Below, in pieces: positions 51,009 through 63,535 of a stretch of 64,000 nucleotides of DNA. The notes under the pieces were generated by a model. It did not search any database, had not been told where the DNA came from, and saw nothing but the letters and a program-made list of their open reading frames with translations. Origin of the DNA: CAVXZE01 sp963766175 (GTDB lineage Bacteria; Myxococcota_A; UBA9160; UBA6930); the NCBI GenBank assembly GCA_963766175.1, contig CAVXZE010000001.1, forward strand, positions 186,001-250,000, read 5' to 3'. Within the stretch, counting starts at the first letter, position 1. Each line of letters opens with the position of its first letter. Made by a program: the position numbers and the translations under genes.

Positions 51009-51561
51009 GTGGCGGCGCGGCGCCAGCTGCTCGGACCCGATGAGGTCCGGGCCGCGGGCCACCGGGCCGCGGAGCGGCTCGCAGGGGCACCCGAGTTCCG
51101 GGAGCGAGCGCGACTGGTTCTCTACGCGGCCCTTCCGGACGAGCTTCCGACGCGGCCCCTCTACGAGATCGCCCGGGCGAGCGGAAGAGTTCTCCTCTGG
51201 CCCCGGATGGCCGGGCAGGACCGCCTGGAGTTCGCCCCCTGCCCGCGGTGGGAGGACCTGATCCGGGAGCGCTACGGTGTGCTGGCTCCGCCGCCGGAGC
51301 AGGCAGAGCGTCGAGCTCGGACGAGAGGACCTGCTGCTCGTGCCCGGTGTGGCCTTCGATCTCCGGGGTGGCCGGTTGGGACGGGGAGGGGGATATTTCG
51401 ACCGGGCGCTGGGTGCGATGGGGGAAGGGGGGCCGCTCTCCCTGGGCGTCGGCTTCGAGTGCCAGCTGGTGGAGGAGGTGCCACGAGAGCCCCACGACCG
51501 GGCGGTGGGCGCCGTCTTGACGGAGCGCCGCTTGCAGCGGGTTGGGGAGAGGGTTCGATGA
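51009..51561 (+). pseudogene. fthC: 5-formyltetrahydrofolate cyclo-ligase, frameshifted
   Basis: Two frames together make one FthC/YgfA-family protein. The first (51009 to about 51300) encodes ARRQLLGPDEVRAAGHRAAE, LVLYAALPDELPTRPLYEIA and ERYGVLAPPPEQ; the second (about 51300-51561) continues one frame on with LLLVPGVAFDLRGGRLGRGG, GYFDRAL and the C-terminal AVGAVLTERRL. The active-site glycine-rich loop RLGRGGGYFDR lies in the second part. Joining needs one base too many or two too few near 51295-51312. The upstream frame runs on into tyrS. Real mutation, sequencing/assembly error and recoding are all possible. The true start may be CTG 50970, overlapping the zapA stop, because the family N-terminus QARKQRLRELVAARR lies before the GTG. 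Confidence 0.75.
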
Positions 51562-52790
51562 CGGATGTCACCGCAGAGGTCGAGCGTCAGCTCGAGATGA
51601 TTCGCCAGGGAGCCGAGGACTTCGTCGGCGAGGAGGAGCTGCGGCCCAGGCTCGTGGAAGCGATCGAGAACGGGAGGCCTCTCCGCGTGAAGCTGGGCCT
51701 GGATCCCTCGGCTCCAGACCTCCACCTCGGTCACACCATCGTGTTGGAGAAGCTGCGGTGCTTCCAGGAGCTCGGACACACCGTCATCTTCCTGGTGGGA
51801 GACTTCACTGCCCGGATCGGCGACCCGACGGGCAAGAAGAAGACGCGGCCGGCCCTCGACGAAGAGACCGTGCGTCGGAACGCCGCCACCTACGTCGACC
51901 AGGTGCGGCTGATCCTCGACGTGGATCGGGCCGAGGTCCGCTACAACAGCGAGTGGACCGACGCGATGCGCGCTGCGGACTTCGTTCGGCTCTGCTCGAG
52001 CTACACCGTGGCGCGCATGCTCGAGCGGGACGACTTCGCCAAGCGGCTGGCGAACAGCGAGCCGATCTCGCTCCACGAGATCCTGTATCCGCTCCTCCAG
52101 GCCTACGACTCGGTGGCGTTGCAGGCCGACGTGGAGCTCGGTGGAACCGATCAGACCTTCAATCTCCTGGTCGGGCGCGAGGTCCAGCGGGACTACGGGC
52201 AGCCGCCTCAGGCGGTGATCACCCATCCCCTCCTGGTGGGCACCGACGGCCGCGAGAAGATGTCGAAGAGCATCGGCAACACCATCGGAATCACCGATCC
52301 GCCCGAGGAGATCTACGGGCGCACGATGAGCATCTCCGACCCTCTGATGCTGGAGTACATCCGCGAGCTGGGATTCGGCCGCTGGAATGACCTGGCGCCC
52401 GCGGCCGAGGAGGTGCGGGCGGGCGCGGGGGATCCCCTGGCCCTCAAGCAGCGCCTCGCTTTTCGCGTGGTGGAGCGCTTCCACGGAAGCTCCGGCGCCG
52501 AACGGGCGGCGGCGCACTTCCGAAAAGTGGTTCAGAACCGAGAGGTTCCCGAGGAGATCCGGGAGGTTTCGCTCTCTCTTGGTCCCCAGGGGGACGCAGG
52601 ACTTCTCGACGTGCTCCGCCAGGCCTTTCCGGCGAGATTCGCTACCAATGGAGAGGCCCGCCGTCTGGTTACTCAGAGGGCCGTACGGCTGGATGGGGAG
52701 GTGGTGACGGATCCGGCGAGCCGACTGCGAGCTGGCAGCTTCCTGCTGCGGGCGGGAAAGCGTCGTTATGCCCGCGTGGAGCTTCGCTAG
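51558..52790 (+). CDS. tyrS: Tyrosyl-tRNA synthetase
   Basis: Class I aminoacyl-tRNA synthetase charging tRNA-Tyr. 410 residues; the sequence PSAPDLHLGHTIVLEKLR contains the HIGH-type motif as HLGH, and EKMSKSIGN is the KMSKS loop. VGDFTARIGDPTGKK and GGTDQTFNLLVGREVQ (tyrosine recognition) are standard for the TyrRS-2 (TyrZ-like) subfamily. A C-terminal S4-like RNA-binding domain (EARRLVTQRAVRLDGEVVTD) closes it. ATG 51558 overlaps the frameshifted fthC stop (ATGA). It is the last gene before the rRNA operon. Confidence 0.95.
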   Translation: MTDVTAEVERQLEMIRQGAEDFVGEEELRPRLVEAIENGRPLRVKLGLDPSAPDLHLGHTIVLEKLRCFQELGHTVIFLVGDFTARIGDPTGKKKTRPALDEETVRRNAATYVDQVRLILDVDRAEVRYNSEWTDAMRAADFVRLCSSYTVARMLERDDFAKRLANSEPISLHEILYPLLQAYDSVALQADVELGGTDQTFNLLVGREVQRDYGQPPQAVITHPLLVGTDGREKMSKSIGNTIGITDPPEEIYGRTMSISDPLMLEYIRELGFGRWNDLAPAAEEVRAGAGDPLALKQRLAFRVVERFHGSSGAERAAAHFRKVVQNREVPEEIREVSLSLGPQGDAGLLDVLRQAFPARFATNGEARRLVTQRAVRLDGEVVTDPASRLRAGSFLLRAGKRRYARVELR

Positions 52791-52846
52791 CCGCGCGGCT
52801 CGATCGGGGCCGGCCATCGGCTCGGGCTCGCCGAGCATCCTGCCCC

Positions 52847-52875
52847 TTGACGTCCCTCGTAATGCTGCGTAAGTT
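52847..52875 (+). promoter_or_regulatory. Promoter of the rRNA operon
   Basis: TTGACG (52847-52852), 17-nt spacer, TAAGTT (52870-52875), about 275 nt before 16S rRNA. No other hexamer pair of this quality lies in the 360-nt gap between tyrS and 16S. The rest of the gap is leader with a boxA-like element and no open reading frame of interest. Confidence 0.5.
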
Positions 52876-52970
52876 TGGGTTTCTGTGTGGGCGGGAGGGG
52901 TTTCAGGCCCGTCCAATCCCAAAAGGTCGCTGCTCTCGAGGAGCTCCGAACAGGCTCCTAGGGCTTCGTT

Positions 52971-52983
52971 TGGTCTTTGAAAA
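52971..52983 (+). promoter_or_regulatory. boxA-like antitermination site in rRNA leader
   Basis: TGGTCTTTGAAAA resembles bacterial boxA (TGCTCTTTAACA). The following ACCGAATAG is shared with the spacer copy near 55148, where the sequence TGGTCTTTGACAATCGAATAG recurs. Duplication in leader and 16S-23S spacer is the usual layout for NusB/NusE-dependent antitermination of rRNA transcription. Confidence 0.6.
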
Positions 52984-53150
52984 CCGAATAGCGTGCGGTC
53001 TGGCGGATCCTTGCGATCCGCACAGACGGTGACGGGTCCAAATCGTGCAATTCGCGGCTTCGGGAGTGGTCTGCTTCAACGCAGCTCACACCGGGGGCGC
53101 ATCCGAACAACGGAGCAGTTCGCCTCGTGCGATCTGCTTCGGCCAAGTTC

Positions 53151-54711
<1,561 letters not shown>

Positions 54712-54719
54712 GGGAGCCT

Positions 54720-54739
54720 GCGAGACCTTCGGGTCTCGC
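54720..54739 (+). other. UUCG-capped hairpin after 16S rRNA
   Basis: CGAGACC-TTCG-GGTCTCG, extended by one or two further pairs, sits about 11 nt after the 16S 3' end. A similar UUCG hairpin (GACTCG-TTCG-CGAGTC, about 55220-55235) precedes 23S. Probably structural parts of rRNA precursor processing. Confidence 0.5.
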
Positions 54740-54907
54740 GAGCAAACCAGGTCAAGATCGGTCATCCGAGGCAACTCGCGAAGTTCTGAATCCCGGGTAC
54801 TCCCGGTCACTCGTTCAATCGGGGGAGCTTCTGACCGATCCCTGTCATCGTCGCCGCACGTTATTCGTTTTTCGGGGGCCGAGATGGGTCTCAGGAGATA
54901 ACCTTTC

Positions 54908-54984
54908 GGGCCTGTAGCTCAGTTGGTTAGAGCGTCCGCCTGATAAGCGGGAGGTCGGAAGTTCAACTCTTCCCAGGCCCACCA
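54908..54984 (+). tRNA. tRNA-Ile (GAT)
   Basis: 77 nt in the 16S-23S spacer. Acceptor GGGCCTG pairs with CAGGCCC and the CCA end is encoded. D-arm AGCTCAGTTGGTTAGAGC, anticodon loop CTGATAA with anticodon GAT at 54942-54944, and T-arm with GTTCAACTC. The standard spacer tRNA. Confidence 0.97.
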
Positions 54985-54997
54985 TTGAGCTCGATCT

Positions 54998-55073
54998 GGG
55001 GCTGTAGCTCAGCTGGGAGAGCACCGGCTTTGCAAGCCGGGGGTCGTCGGTTCGATCCCGATCAGCTCCACCA
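54998..55073 (+). tRNA. tRNA-Ala (TGC)
   Basis: 76 nt, 13 nt after tRNA-Ile. Acceptor GGGGCTG pairs with CAGCTCC, including the G3-U70 wobble pair that identifies alanine tRNA; CCA is encoded. Anticodon TGC at 55031-55033 in loop TTTGCAA; T-loop GTTCGATCCC. Confidence 0.97.
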
Positions 55074-55147
55074 TCGGCCTGGCAATCTCGTTTCAACAGC
55101 CATCCTTCGAGGATGGTCCGCCCACAACAGGCGGAAGTGTGATCCGG

Positions 55148-55160
55148 TGGTCTTTGACAA
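55148..55160 (+). promoter_or_regulatory. boxA-like site in 16S-23S spacer
   Basis: TGGTCTTTGACAA followed by TCGAATAG, nearly identical to the leader copy at 52971. It lies about 100 nt before 23S rRNA, matching the second boxA of rRNA operons. Confidence 0.55.
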
Positions 55161-55259
55161 TCGAATAGTTTTCTGGGTCCAAGCGGAATTAATGAATCGT
55201 GCTTTGGCATCGGTCGGCGGACTCGTTCGCGAGTCTGTCGATCCGAAGAGCTTGATTTT

Positions 55260-58243
<2,984 letters not shown>

Positions 58244-58321
58244 ACGAGCTCGCCAGGCGCGATTCCCGCGCTGGGCCCAGAAAGCTATTGGGTTGTCCAG
58301 GACACCCTTGAGAAACGGTTT

Positions 58322-58438
<117 letters not shown>

Positions 58439-58448
58439 ATTTCTTGCG

Positions 58449-58480
58449 CGGGGACGTTGAACCTTCAACGTCCCCGTTTG
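58449..58480 (+). terminator. Terminator of the rRNA operon
   Basis: CGGGGACGTTGAA (58449-58461) and TTCAACGTCCCCG (58464-58476) form a very stable hairpin followed by TTTGCGTT, 10 nt after 5S. The convergent VWA gene ends 4 nt beyond, so the hairpin may serve both directions. Confidence 0.75.
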
Positions 58481-58483
58481 CGT

Positions 58484-59686
58484 TCAGCCGCTGCCCGGAT
58501 CGAGGAGGAGGTCGAGCTCCTTGTTCTGCTCGGCGTTCCGGCTGCGCTCGATCTCGAGGGTCAGCTCGGTTTCCGTCGTCCTTCGGCGCAGCCGCGCGAG
58601 CTTCTCGCGAGCGGCCTGGAACTCCGCCGCGTCCCTGGGAACCCGCCTCTCGAAGAAGACGACGCGCTCGGCGATCTGCGGGGTGCCGCCCGGCGCGTTC
58701 GCCGCGACGGAAATGCGGTTCTCCCCGGGTGCCAGGCTGACGACGCCGTCGAAGGAGCCGTCCGGGAACAGGCGAGTCGCGCGGCCGGGCTCCCCCGTGG
58801 TGGCGTTCGCGAGGGCGACCTCCGTTCGCCGGGTCAGATTCAGCCGAGAGAGACGCAGTCCGATGTCGGCGGGCTTCTGGATGGCGACGAAGTACCCTCC
58901 GCTCTGGGCGGAGATACTCGCGTAGACGTCGGTTCCCTCCATGATCTCGACCCCGATCGCGAAGGTATGGATTCGCACCCCCATTTCGGCGGTCTCCAGG
59001 GCGGCGTCGACGATCTCTGCCGCGCTCTCCTCGATCGGCTTCCATCCTACGGGAGTCCCATCGGAGAGCAGGATCAGCGAGCGATGGGGCTCTGCGCCCG
59101 GGAGCGGCGTGCCGGCGAGAACGGCGCGGGTCGCCGTGCGCAGGGCGGCGGCGATGTTCGTCGTCCCGGACGGAATGGTGTCCGCCGCGACCTTGTCGAG
59201 TGCAGCGCCGATTTCGTCGCGAGAGCTATCCAGCGGTGCGATCACCCGCGCCCCGCCCGAGAAGATGACGACGCCGACCCGTGTGCGCTTCGGGTCCAGG
59301 TGCTCGATCAGGTATCGCGCGCCGGCGATCTCCGCCGCCAGCACCGTATCACCGGGGTCGCTGCATCTCCGCCGCGGATTCGGCCCTCGCAGGGGGTCAC
59401 GGTTCGAGCGCAGCGTGCGACCGATCCTGCCATTGGCGTTCACATCGACGCCCGAGGGCAGGCCGGTGCTCCGGGACACGTCGATGGCGACAATCAACTC
59501 GTGGCGGTCTTCACTGCTGGCACCGGCCCAGCCCTCGACCTCGAGCATACCGATGGGCCCGGTCACGACTGTACCCGGTTCCGGCGTCTGCACCTCGAGC
59601 CAGATCTTCTCGTCTCCCCCGCGAGCGGGCAGGGCAGAGAAGATCACCGCCATCAATAGCGGGGCCAGGGCGCGCAACGGCATCAT
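58484..59686 (-). CDS. Secreted von Willebrand factor A (VWA) domain protein
   Basis: A 400-residue protein. N-terminal signal peptide (LRALAPLLMAVIFSALPARGG), a short beta-rich part, then a VWA domain from about residue 62 to 280 with an intact metal site: DVSRS (Asp69, Ser71, Ser73), GTTNIAAAL and ILLSDGTP. An insert after the first motif (about 75-115, Arg/Asn-rich with DVNANG) is unusual. The C-terminal part (about 290-400) has an Ig-like stretch and ends in a charged helix (REKLARLRRRTTETELTLEI). Ligand unknown. It follows an unknown secreted protein gene by 45 nt on the minus strand and converges on the rRNA terminator. One of two Met codons (59686 or 59683) is the start. Confidence 0.85.
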   Translation of the reverse strand: MMPLRALAPLLMAVIFSALPARGGDEKIWLEVQTPEPGTVVTGPIGMLEVEGWAGASSEDRHELIVAIDVSRSTGLPSGVDVNANGRIGRTLRSNRDPLRGPNPRRRCSDPGDTVLAAEIAGARYLIEHLDPKRTRVGVVIFSGGARVIAPLDSSRDEIGAALDKVAADTIPSGTTNIAAALRTATRAVLAGTPLPGAEPHRSLILLSDGTPVGWKPIEESAAEIVDAALETAEMGVRIHTFAIGVEIMEGTDVYASISAQSGGYFVAIQKPADIGLRLSRLNLTRRTEVALANATTGEPGRATRLFPDGSFDGVVSLAPGENRISVAANAPGGTPQIAERVVFFERRVPRDAAEFQAAREKLARLRRRTTETELTLEIERSRNAEQNKELDLLLDPGSG

Positions 59687-59731
59687 CGGTGAGCATACCG
59701 GGTAGCCGTCTCTTTCGGTGAGAAATGCCAG

Positions 59732-60535
59732 CTAGGGTTGGGCACCCAGCAGGTTGGGTGAGAAGCCGGAGCGCACCACGAAGACCGTCGGACCCTTGGA
59801 GAACAGTGGCATTCGGTGACCCACCCATGCCCCCGGGGAATTCCCTTCGAACCAGAAGGAGAGCTGGGGCATGAAAGGTGCTGCCAGGCGCGAGAGGATC
59901 GGGCCGAAGTCCAGGCTGTAGCGAATCTCGACGAACCGGTCGCCGTCTTCCTGACCGGCAGCGGCCACCTTGGCCTGGGCGCTGACGATTCGCGCGCCGC
60001 GGGCCCGGCAGAGCAGGACCTGAAAGTCGACGATCTCGGTCTCCCCTCGCACCAGGGGCTGGAAGAGCAGGTTGAGCGGTACGTTCACCACGCGGTCCTC
60101 GCTCGGTAGCTCGACCTGCACCGGCTCGTCGTCACTTCCCTCCGGCTTTCCGCACTGCGCCACACCGGCGGTGTGGTCGATGGTCGTCACACCCATCGGT
60201 GTATCAGTCTCGTCGACTGCCTGAGTGCGCTCCCTCACCAGGCGAAGCGTGCCGTCCGCTCCGTTCGGTGCGAGCTCGGCGGACGCCGCGCTTCGAGCGG
60301 ATCCGTCGATGCCGGTCTGCACCTCCATCATCACGTTGCCGCTGGAAAGGCGCTGGATTCGCAGATTCGCGCTGCCCACCCTGCGGCCGTCTTCGTCGTA
60401 GGTGTCCGCGGCGATCTCGCCAAAGCTCTCCGGCGGCGAAAGCGAGAGTGTCGACTCCCCCCTTGCCGGCGATGCCGGTGAAGCGACGAGAAGCAGGATT
60501 GCGGGGGGCAGAGCTGCGAGCCAGCCAGTGGTCAC
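59732..60535 (-). CDS. Secreted protein of unknown function
   Basis: About 267 residues from GTG 60535, with a signal peptide (GWLAALPPAILLLVASPASPARG). The mature part looks beta-rich: STLSLSPPESFGEIAADTYD, ANLRIQRLSSGNVMMEVQTG, a basic patch, two cysteines (AQCGKPEG and LLCRARG) that may form a disulfide, and a C-terminal FWFEGNSPGAWVGHRMPLFS. I do not recognise the family. The frame is open upstream to 60868 but overlaps the rplX start and lacks similarity. A TACAAT box (60550-60545, minus) lies 9 nt before the GTG, so the leader is minimal. Likely co-transcribed with the VWA gene. Confidence 0.7.
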   Translation of the reverse strand: MTTGWLAALPPAILLLVASPASPARGESTLSLSPPESFGEIAADTYDEDGRRVGSANLRIQRLSSGNVMMEVQTGIDGSARSAASAELAPNGADGTLRLVRERTQAVDETDTPMGVTTIDHTAGVAQCGKPEGSDDEPVQVELPSEDRVVNVPLNLLFQPLVRGETEIVDFQVLLCRARGARIVSAQAKVAAAGQEDGDRFVEIRYSLDFGPILSRLAAPFMPQLSFWFEGNSPGAWVGHRMPLFSKGPTVFVVRSGFSPNLLGAQP

Positions 60536-60680
60536 TGGGCGCGGATTGTAGCCGGGCACTTCGATTCCGAAACCCGCAGTGCGAGATGGCTGGGGTAGGA
60601 AGTCCGGATGGGGCCCTGGACCGTGGCGGATCCGGTGCGCCGCCAGCACGGTTTTTCGCCATTCCCCCGGGGCACTTGAC

Positions 60681-60708
60681 TTGCAGGCGCCGAAGCGGCA
60701 CCTATACG
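60681..60708 (+). promoter_or_regulatory. Promoter of rplX-rpmG
   Basis: TTGCAG (60681-60686), 16-nt spacer, TATACG (60703-60708). A transcription start near 60715 leaves a leader of about 16 nt that holds the GGAGGA ribosome-binding site. The TTGACT just upstream (60676) would need a 21-nt spacer and is less likely. Confidence 0.5.
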
Positions 60709-60730
60709 CGTTCCTGGAGGAAACCATCCG

Positions 60731-61063
60731 ATGGCGCTTCAAATCCGCAAGGGAGACCTGGTCGAGGTCATCTCCGGCACGGACAAGGGAAAACAGGGTC
60801 GAGTGCTGGCGGTGAACCCCGAGACGGGCAGGCTCCGCGTGGAGAAGGTGCGGATCCAGAAGCGGCATTTGAAGGCCGGCCGCAAGGGGAGTCGCACCGG
60901 TGGCATCATCGAGCAGGAGGGCTTCATCGACGCGTCGAACGTGATGCTGGTCGATCCCAATGACAATCGGCCGAGCCGCGTGCGAGTAGAAGAGCGTGAC
61001 GGAAAGCGGGTTCGCGTCTTCGTGAAGAGTGGCGAGCCGGTTCCCGAAGGCGTGCGCAGCTAG
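60731..61063 (+). CDS. rplX: Ribosomal protein L24, outside the S10-spc operons
   Basis: Assembly initiator protein of the large ribosomal subunit. 110 residues. KOW motif at the N-terminus: IRKGDLVEVISGTDKGKQGR, then VEKVRIQKRHLKAG and GIIEQEGFIDASNVMLVDP, the full L24 pattern. GGAGG lies 11 nt before the ATG. In nearly all bacteria rplX sits in the spc operon between rplN and rplE. Here it stands alone with rpmG, between secreted-protein genes and a dehydrogenase gene, with its own promoter. It may be the only copy or a second one. Confidence 0.95.
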   Translation: MALQIRKGDLVEVISGTDKGKQGRVLAVNPETGRLRVEKVRIQKRHLKAGRKGSRTGGIIEQEGFIDASNVMLVDPNDNRPSRVRVEERDGKRVRVFVKSGEPVPEGVRS

Positions 61064-61092
61064 GCTGCGCCCGATTCTCGAGGCGAACGGAG

Positions 61093-61263
61093 ATGGCGAA
61101 GAAGGGCAAGCGCGAGAAGATCAAGCTGGAGTCGAGTGCGGGCACCGGTCACTTCTATACCACGACGAAGAACAAGACCAATACGCCCCACAAGCTCGAG
61201 TTCAAGAAGTACGACCCCGTCGTACGCAAGCACGTCGCCTACAAGGAAACCAAGCTGAAGTAG
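61093..61263 (+). CDS. rpmG: Ribosomal protein L33
   Basis: A 56-residue protein, REKIKLESSAGTGHFYTTTK at the N-terminus and YDPVVRKHVAYKETKLK at the C-terminus, very close to E. coli L33. The zinc-ribbon cysteines found in C+ versions are absent, so this is the zinc-independent form. ATG 61093 follows the rplX stop by 29 nt with GGAG upstream (61089-61092). Probably co-transcribed with rplX. Confidence 0.96.
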   Translation: MAKKGKREKIKLESSAGTGHFYTTTKNKTNTPHKLEFKKYDPVVRKHVAYKETKLK

Positions 61264-61281
61264 AGCCGTGGCGGCAGGATC

Positions 61282-62286
61282 TCAGCCCGGGTAGACCACC
61301 ACCTTGCATTGCGAATCGGGCTTGGCCAGCGCGCGGAAGGCCTCGGGCACGTCGTCGAGGCCGATCCGATCGGTGACCATGGGTAGCGGATCGATTCGCT
61401 CCTGTTCCATCATGTCCACGGTGTACTGGAAGTCGTCCTTCTCGTATGCGAGGACGAAGCTCACGCTGACTTCTTTGGCTGTCGCCGCCAGGGGCTGGAT
61501 CGTATCCGCAGAGAAGCCGAGACCGACCACCACGACCCGCCCGCGGAAGCGAGCGAGGCCGATGGCTTCCCCGATGACGCCAGGTGCCCCCACGGCCTCG
61601 AAGACCACGTCAAGCCCCTCTGGAGCGAGCTCGGCCAGCCTCGAGTTCAGCCCGGCGGCTCTCGGGTCGAGGCTCGTCATGGCTCCCATCTGCTCCGCCA
61701 GATCGCGGCGTGCCGGCGTGATCTCGGACACGACTACCTGGCCGGCGCCGAAGTGACGGGCCCAGAGCGCAGCGGCCTGGCCGACGGGGCCCGCGCCGAT
61801 CACCAGGCAGGTCTCCCCACGCCGGATCCTTCCCACGTTCACCGCGTGCAGACCCACCGCCAGGGGCTCCACCAGGGCGCCCAGCGTCGAGTCGACTCCG
61901 TCGGGAAGACGGACCGTCTCGTGAGCGGCGACGGTGACGTACTCCGCAAAGGCTCCGTTCGAGGCGCCGAAGCCGATGGTCTTCCTGCTCGGGCAGTAGG
62001 CGCCGAGGCCGCTCCGGCACCGGCTGCACTGGCCGCAGGAGATCGAAGGCAGCGCGCAGACGCGATCCCCCGCCTTGTGGCCGTGCCTCGATTCCGTGAC
62101 CTCGCCGCAGAACTCGTGGCCCATGACGCTCCCCGGCGGTATCAGACCGAGCCGGTGCGCGCGCAGGTCGCTTCCGCTGATCCCGCAGGCCGAGACCCGG
62201 AGCACGAGTTCACCGGCCTCCGGCGTCGGATCGGGGACGGTCTCGACAACGAGCTGCCCCTGTTCACGCACGACCACGGCCTTCAT
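61282..62286 (-). CDS. Zinc-dependent medium-chain alcohol/sorbitol dehydrogenase-like protein
   Basis: A 334-residue MDR-family enzyme. Catalytic zinc ligands Cys34 and His57-Glu58 (VMGHEFCGEV); structural zinc cysteines 84, 87, 90 and 98 (CGQCSRCRSGLGAYC). Coenzyme fold CLVIGAGPVGQAAALWARHF then VVVSEITPARR; the Glu at the end of the second strand favours NAD. Closest in layout to threonine/sorbitol/2,3-butanediol dehydrogenases; the substrate is not predictable. Transcribed convergently to rpmG (18 nt between ends) and divergently from purE. Confidence 0.87.
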   Translation of the reverse strand: MKAVVVREQGQLVVETVPDPTPEAGELVLRVSACGISGSDLRAHRLGLIPPGSVMGHEFCGEVTESRHGHKAGDRVCALPSISCGQCSRCRSGLGAYCPSRKTIGFGASNGAFAEYVTVAAHETVRLPDGVDSTLGALVEPLAVGLHAVNVGRIRRGETCLVIGAGPVGQAAALWARHFGAGQVVVSEITPARRDLAEQMGAMTSLDPRAAGLNSRLAELAPEGLDVVFEAVGAPGVIGEAIGLARFRGRVVVVGLGFSADTIQPLAATAKEVSVSFVLAYEKDDFQYTVDMMEQERIDPLPMVTDRIGLDDVPEAFRALAKPDSQCKVVVYPG

Positions 62287-62375
62287 GGGAGCACCCCCAG
62301 CGCGAGCAGCAAGACTATCCCATTTTCGCCGGACGACAGTACACTCCTGCTCCTGGAACCGAGGAGGGAAGAAAG

Positions 62376-62852
62376 GTGCCCGCCACTGTCGCGATCCTGA
62401 TGGGAAGTGCGAACGACTACAGCGTGATGAAGCCCGCCGAGGAGGTCCTCGCCGGTCTCGGGATCGCTCACGACGTCCGCGTCATCTCCGCCCATCGCAC
62501 GCCGGATCGCCTGATCCGGTATCTGGAGTCGGCCGAGGAGAACGGTGTCGAGGTCATCATCTGTGGTGCCGGTGGAGCGGCGCACCTGGCCGGGGTGACT
62601 GCCGCTCATACGCTACTGCCGGTTCTCGGGGTACCCATCGACAGCTCTCCCCTGCAGGGCCTCGATGCGCTCCTCGCCACCGTCCAGATGCCCGGGGGCA
62701 TTCCCGTCGGCACCCTCGGCATCGGCAAAGGAGGCGCCAAGAACGCCGGGCTTCTCGCCGCCGCGATCATCGCGAGAAGCGACCCGGAGGTGCGCCGAAG
62801 GCTCGGCGAGTTCCGCCGACAGCAGTCGGAGGAGGTCCCGGAGCGGCCTTAG
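62376..62852 (+). CDS. purE: N5-carboxyaminoimidazole ribonucleotide mutase PurE (class I)
   Basis: Converts N5-CAIR to CAIR in purine synthesis. 158 residues. VAILMGSANDYSVMKPA is the substrate-binding opening, VISAHRTPDRL carries the catalytic histidine, and IICGAGGAAHLAGVTAAHT and GIGKGGAKNAGLLAA follow as in class I PurE. GTG 62376 is preceded by a strong AGGAGGGAAG. purK is not next to it; purM is elsewhere in the window. Its end overlaps the end of the convergent glycosylase gene by 4 nt. Confidence 0.94.
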   Translation: MPATVAILMGSANDYSVMKPAEEVLAGLGIAHDVRVISAHRTPDRLIRYLESAEENGVEVIICGAGGAAHLAGVTAAHTLLPVLGVPIDSSPLQGLDALLATVQMPGGIPVGTLGIGKGGAKNAGLLAAAIIARSDPEVRRRLGEFRRQQSEEVPERP

Positions 62853-63535
62853 CCTTCTCGAGATCGCTCCAGCGCTGCCTTGAGGTCTTGCCAGACCAGG
62901 CGCCGGTTCTGCTCGGTGTACTGGCGCAACACGAAAGCCGGGTGGAAGGTCGGCATCACCGGAATCCCGCGGTACTCGTGCCAGGTCCCGCGTACCCTGG
63001 TGATCGCGATGTCGCGACCGAGCAGCAGGCTCGAGGCGGGCTTGCCCAGTGTGACGATGACCCGGGGCCGGACGGCGTCGATCTGACCGTCCAGAAAGGG
63101 GCGGCAGGCGGCCACCTCCCTGGCCTGAGGAGTTCTGTTTCCCGGCGGTCGGCACTTGACGATGTTGCAGATGTAGACCTCGCTTCGCGAGATCCCGAGC
63201 CCCTTCTCGATCATTCGGGTCAGCAGCTCACCGGCGCGGCCCACGAAGGGCACTCCGCGCAGATCCTCCTGCTCGCCGGGCCCCTCTCCGATGAAGAGCA
63301 GGTCCGCTTGCGGATTTCCGTCTCCGAACACGATCTGGGTTCGCCCCTCACCGAGGCCGCAGCGGGTGCATTCCCCGAGTTCCGCGCGAACCGCCTCCAG
63401 TGTCCGGCTCTCCGCTGCGGGCTTCGCCGCTTCCTCGGTCGCCGGAATCCGATCGACCCCCTCCTCAACGAACTCGCCCAACGCAGCCCGAGCCGCCGCA
63501 AGGACCTCCGCCGTTTCCTCCTTCAGGTCTCCCAT
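62849..63535 (-). CDS. Family 4 uracil-DNA glycosylase (Fe-S type)
   Basis: Removes uracil from DNA. 228 residues, with an N-terminal extension of about 50 acidic residues. Fe-S cysteines in CTRCGLGEGR (56 and 59) and in NIVKCRPPGNR and AACRPFL; active-site motif IGEGPGEQEDLRGVPFVGRA; second motif PTFHPAFVLRQ. All are family 4 UDG features (thermophile-type UDGa, also common in mesophiles). The ATG shares one base with the stop of the upstream multihaem cytochrome gene (TGATG), so the two are co-transcribed. Confidence 0.92.
   Translation of the reverse strand: MGDLKEETAEVLAAARAALGEFVEEGVDRIPATEEAAKPAAESRTLEAVRAELGECTRCGLGEGRTQIVFGDGNPQADLLFIGEGPGEQEDLRGVPFVGRAGELLTRMIEKGLGISRSEVYICNIVKCRPPGNRTPQAREVAACRPFLDGQIDAVRPRVIVTLGKPASSLLLGRDIAITRVRGTWHEYRGIPVMPTFHPAFVLRQYTEQNRRLVWQDLKAALERSREG

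Noticed and set aside
51009..52790. A single fusion protein of cyclo-ligase and tyrosyl-tRNA synthetase in one frame
   Set aside because: The stretch between about 51300 and 51557 in that frame is low-complexity Arg/Gly/Pro sequence while the neighbouring frame carries the real FthC C-terminus; tyrS has its own ATG overlapping the fthC stop.
60539..60868. N-terminal extension of the unknown secreted protein up to 60868
   Set aside because: It would bury the signal peptide more than 100 residues inside and overlap rplX and its promoter.
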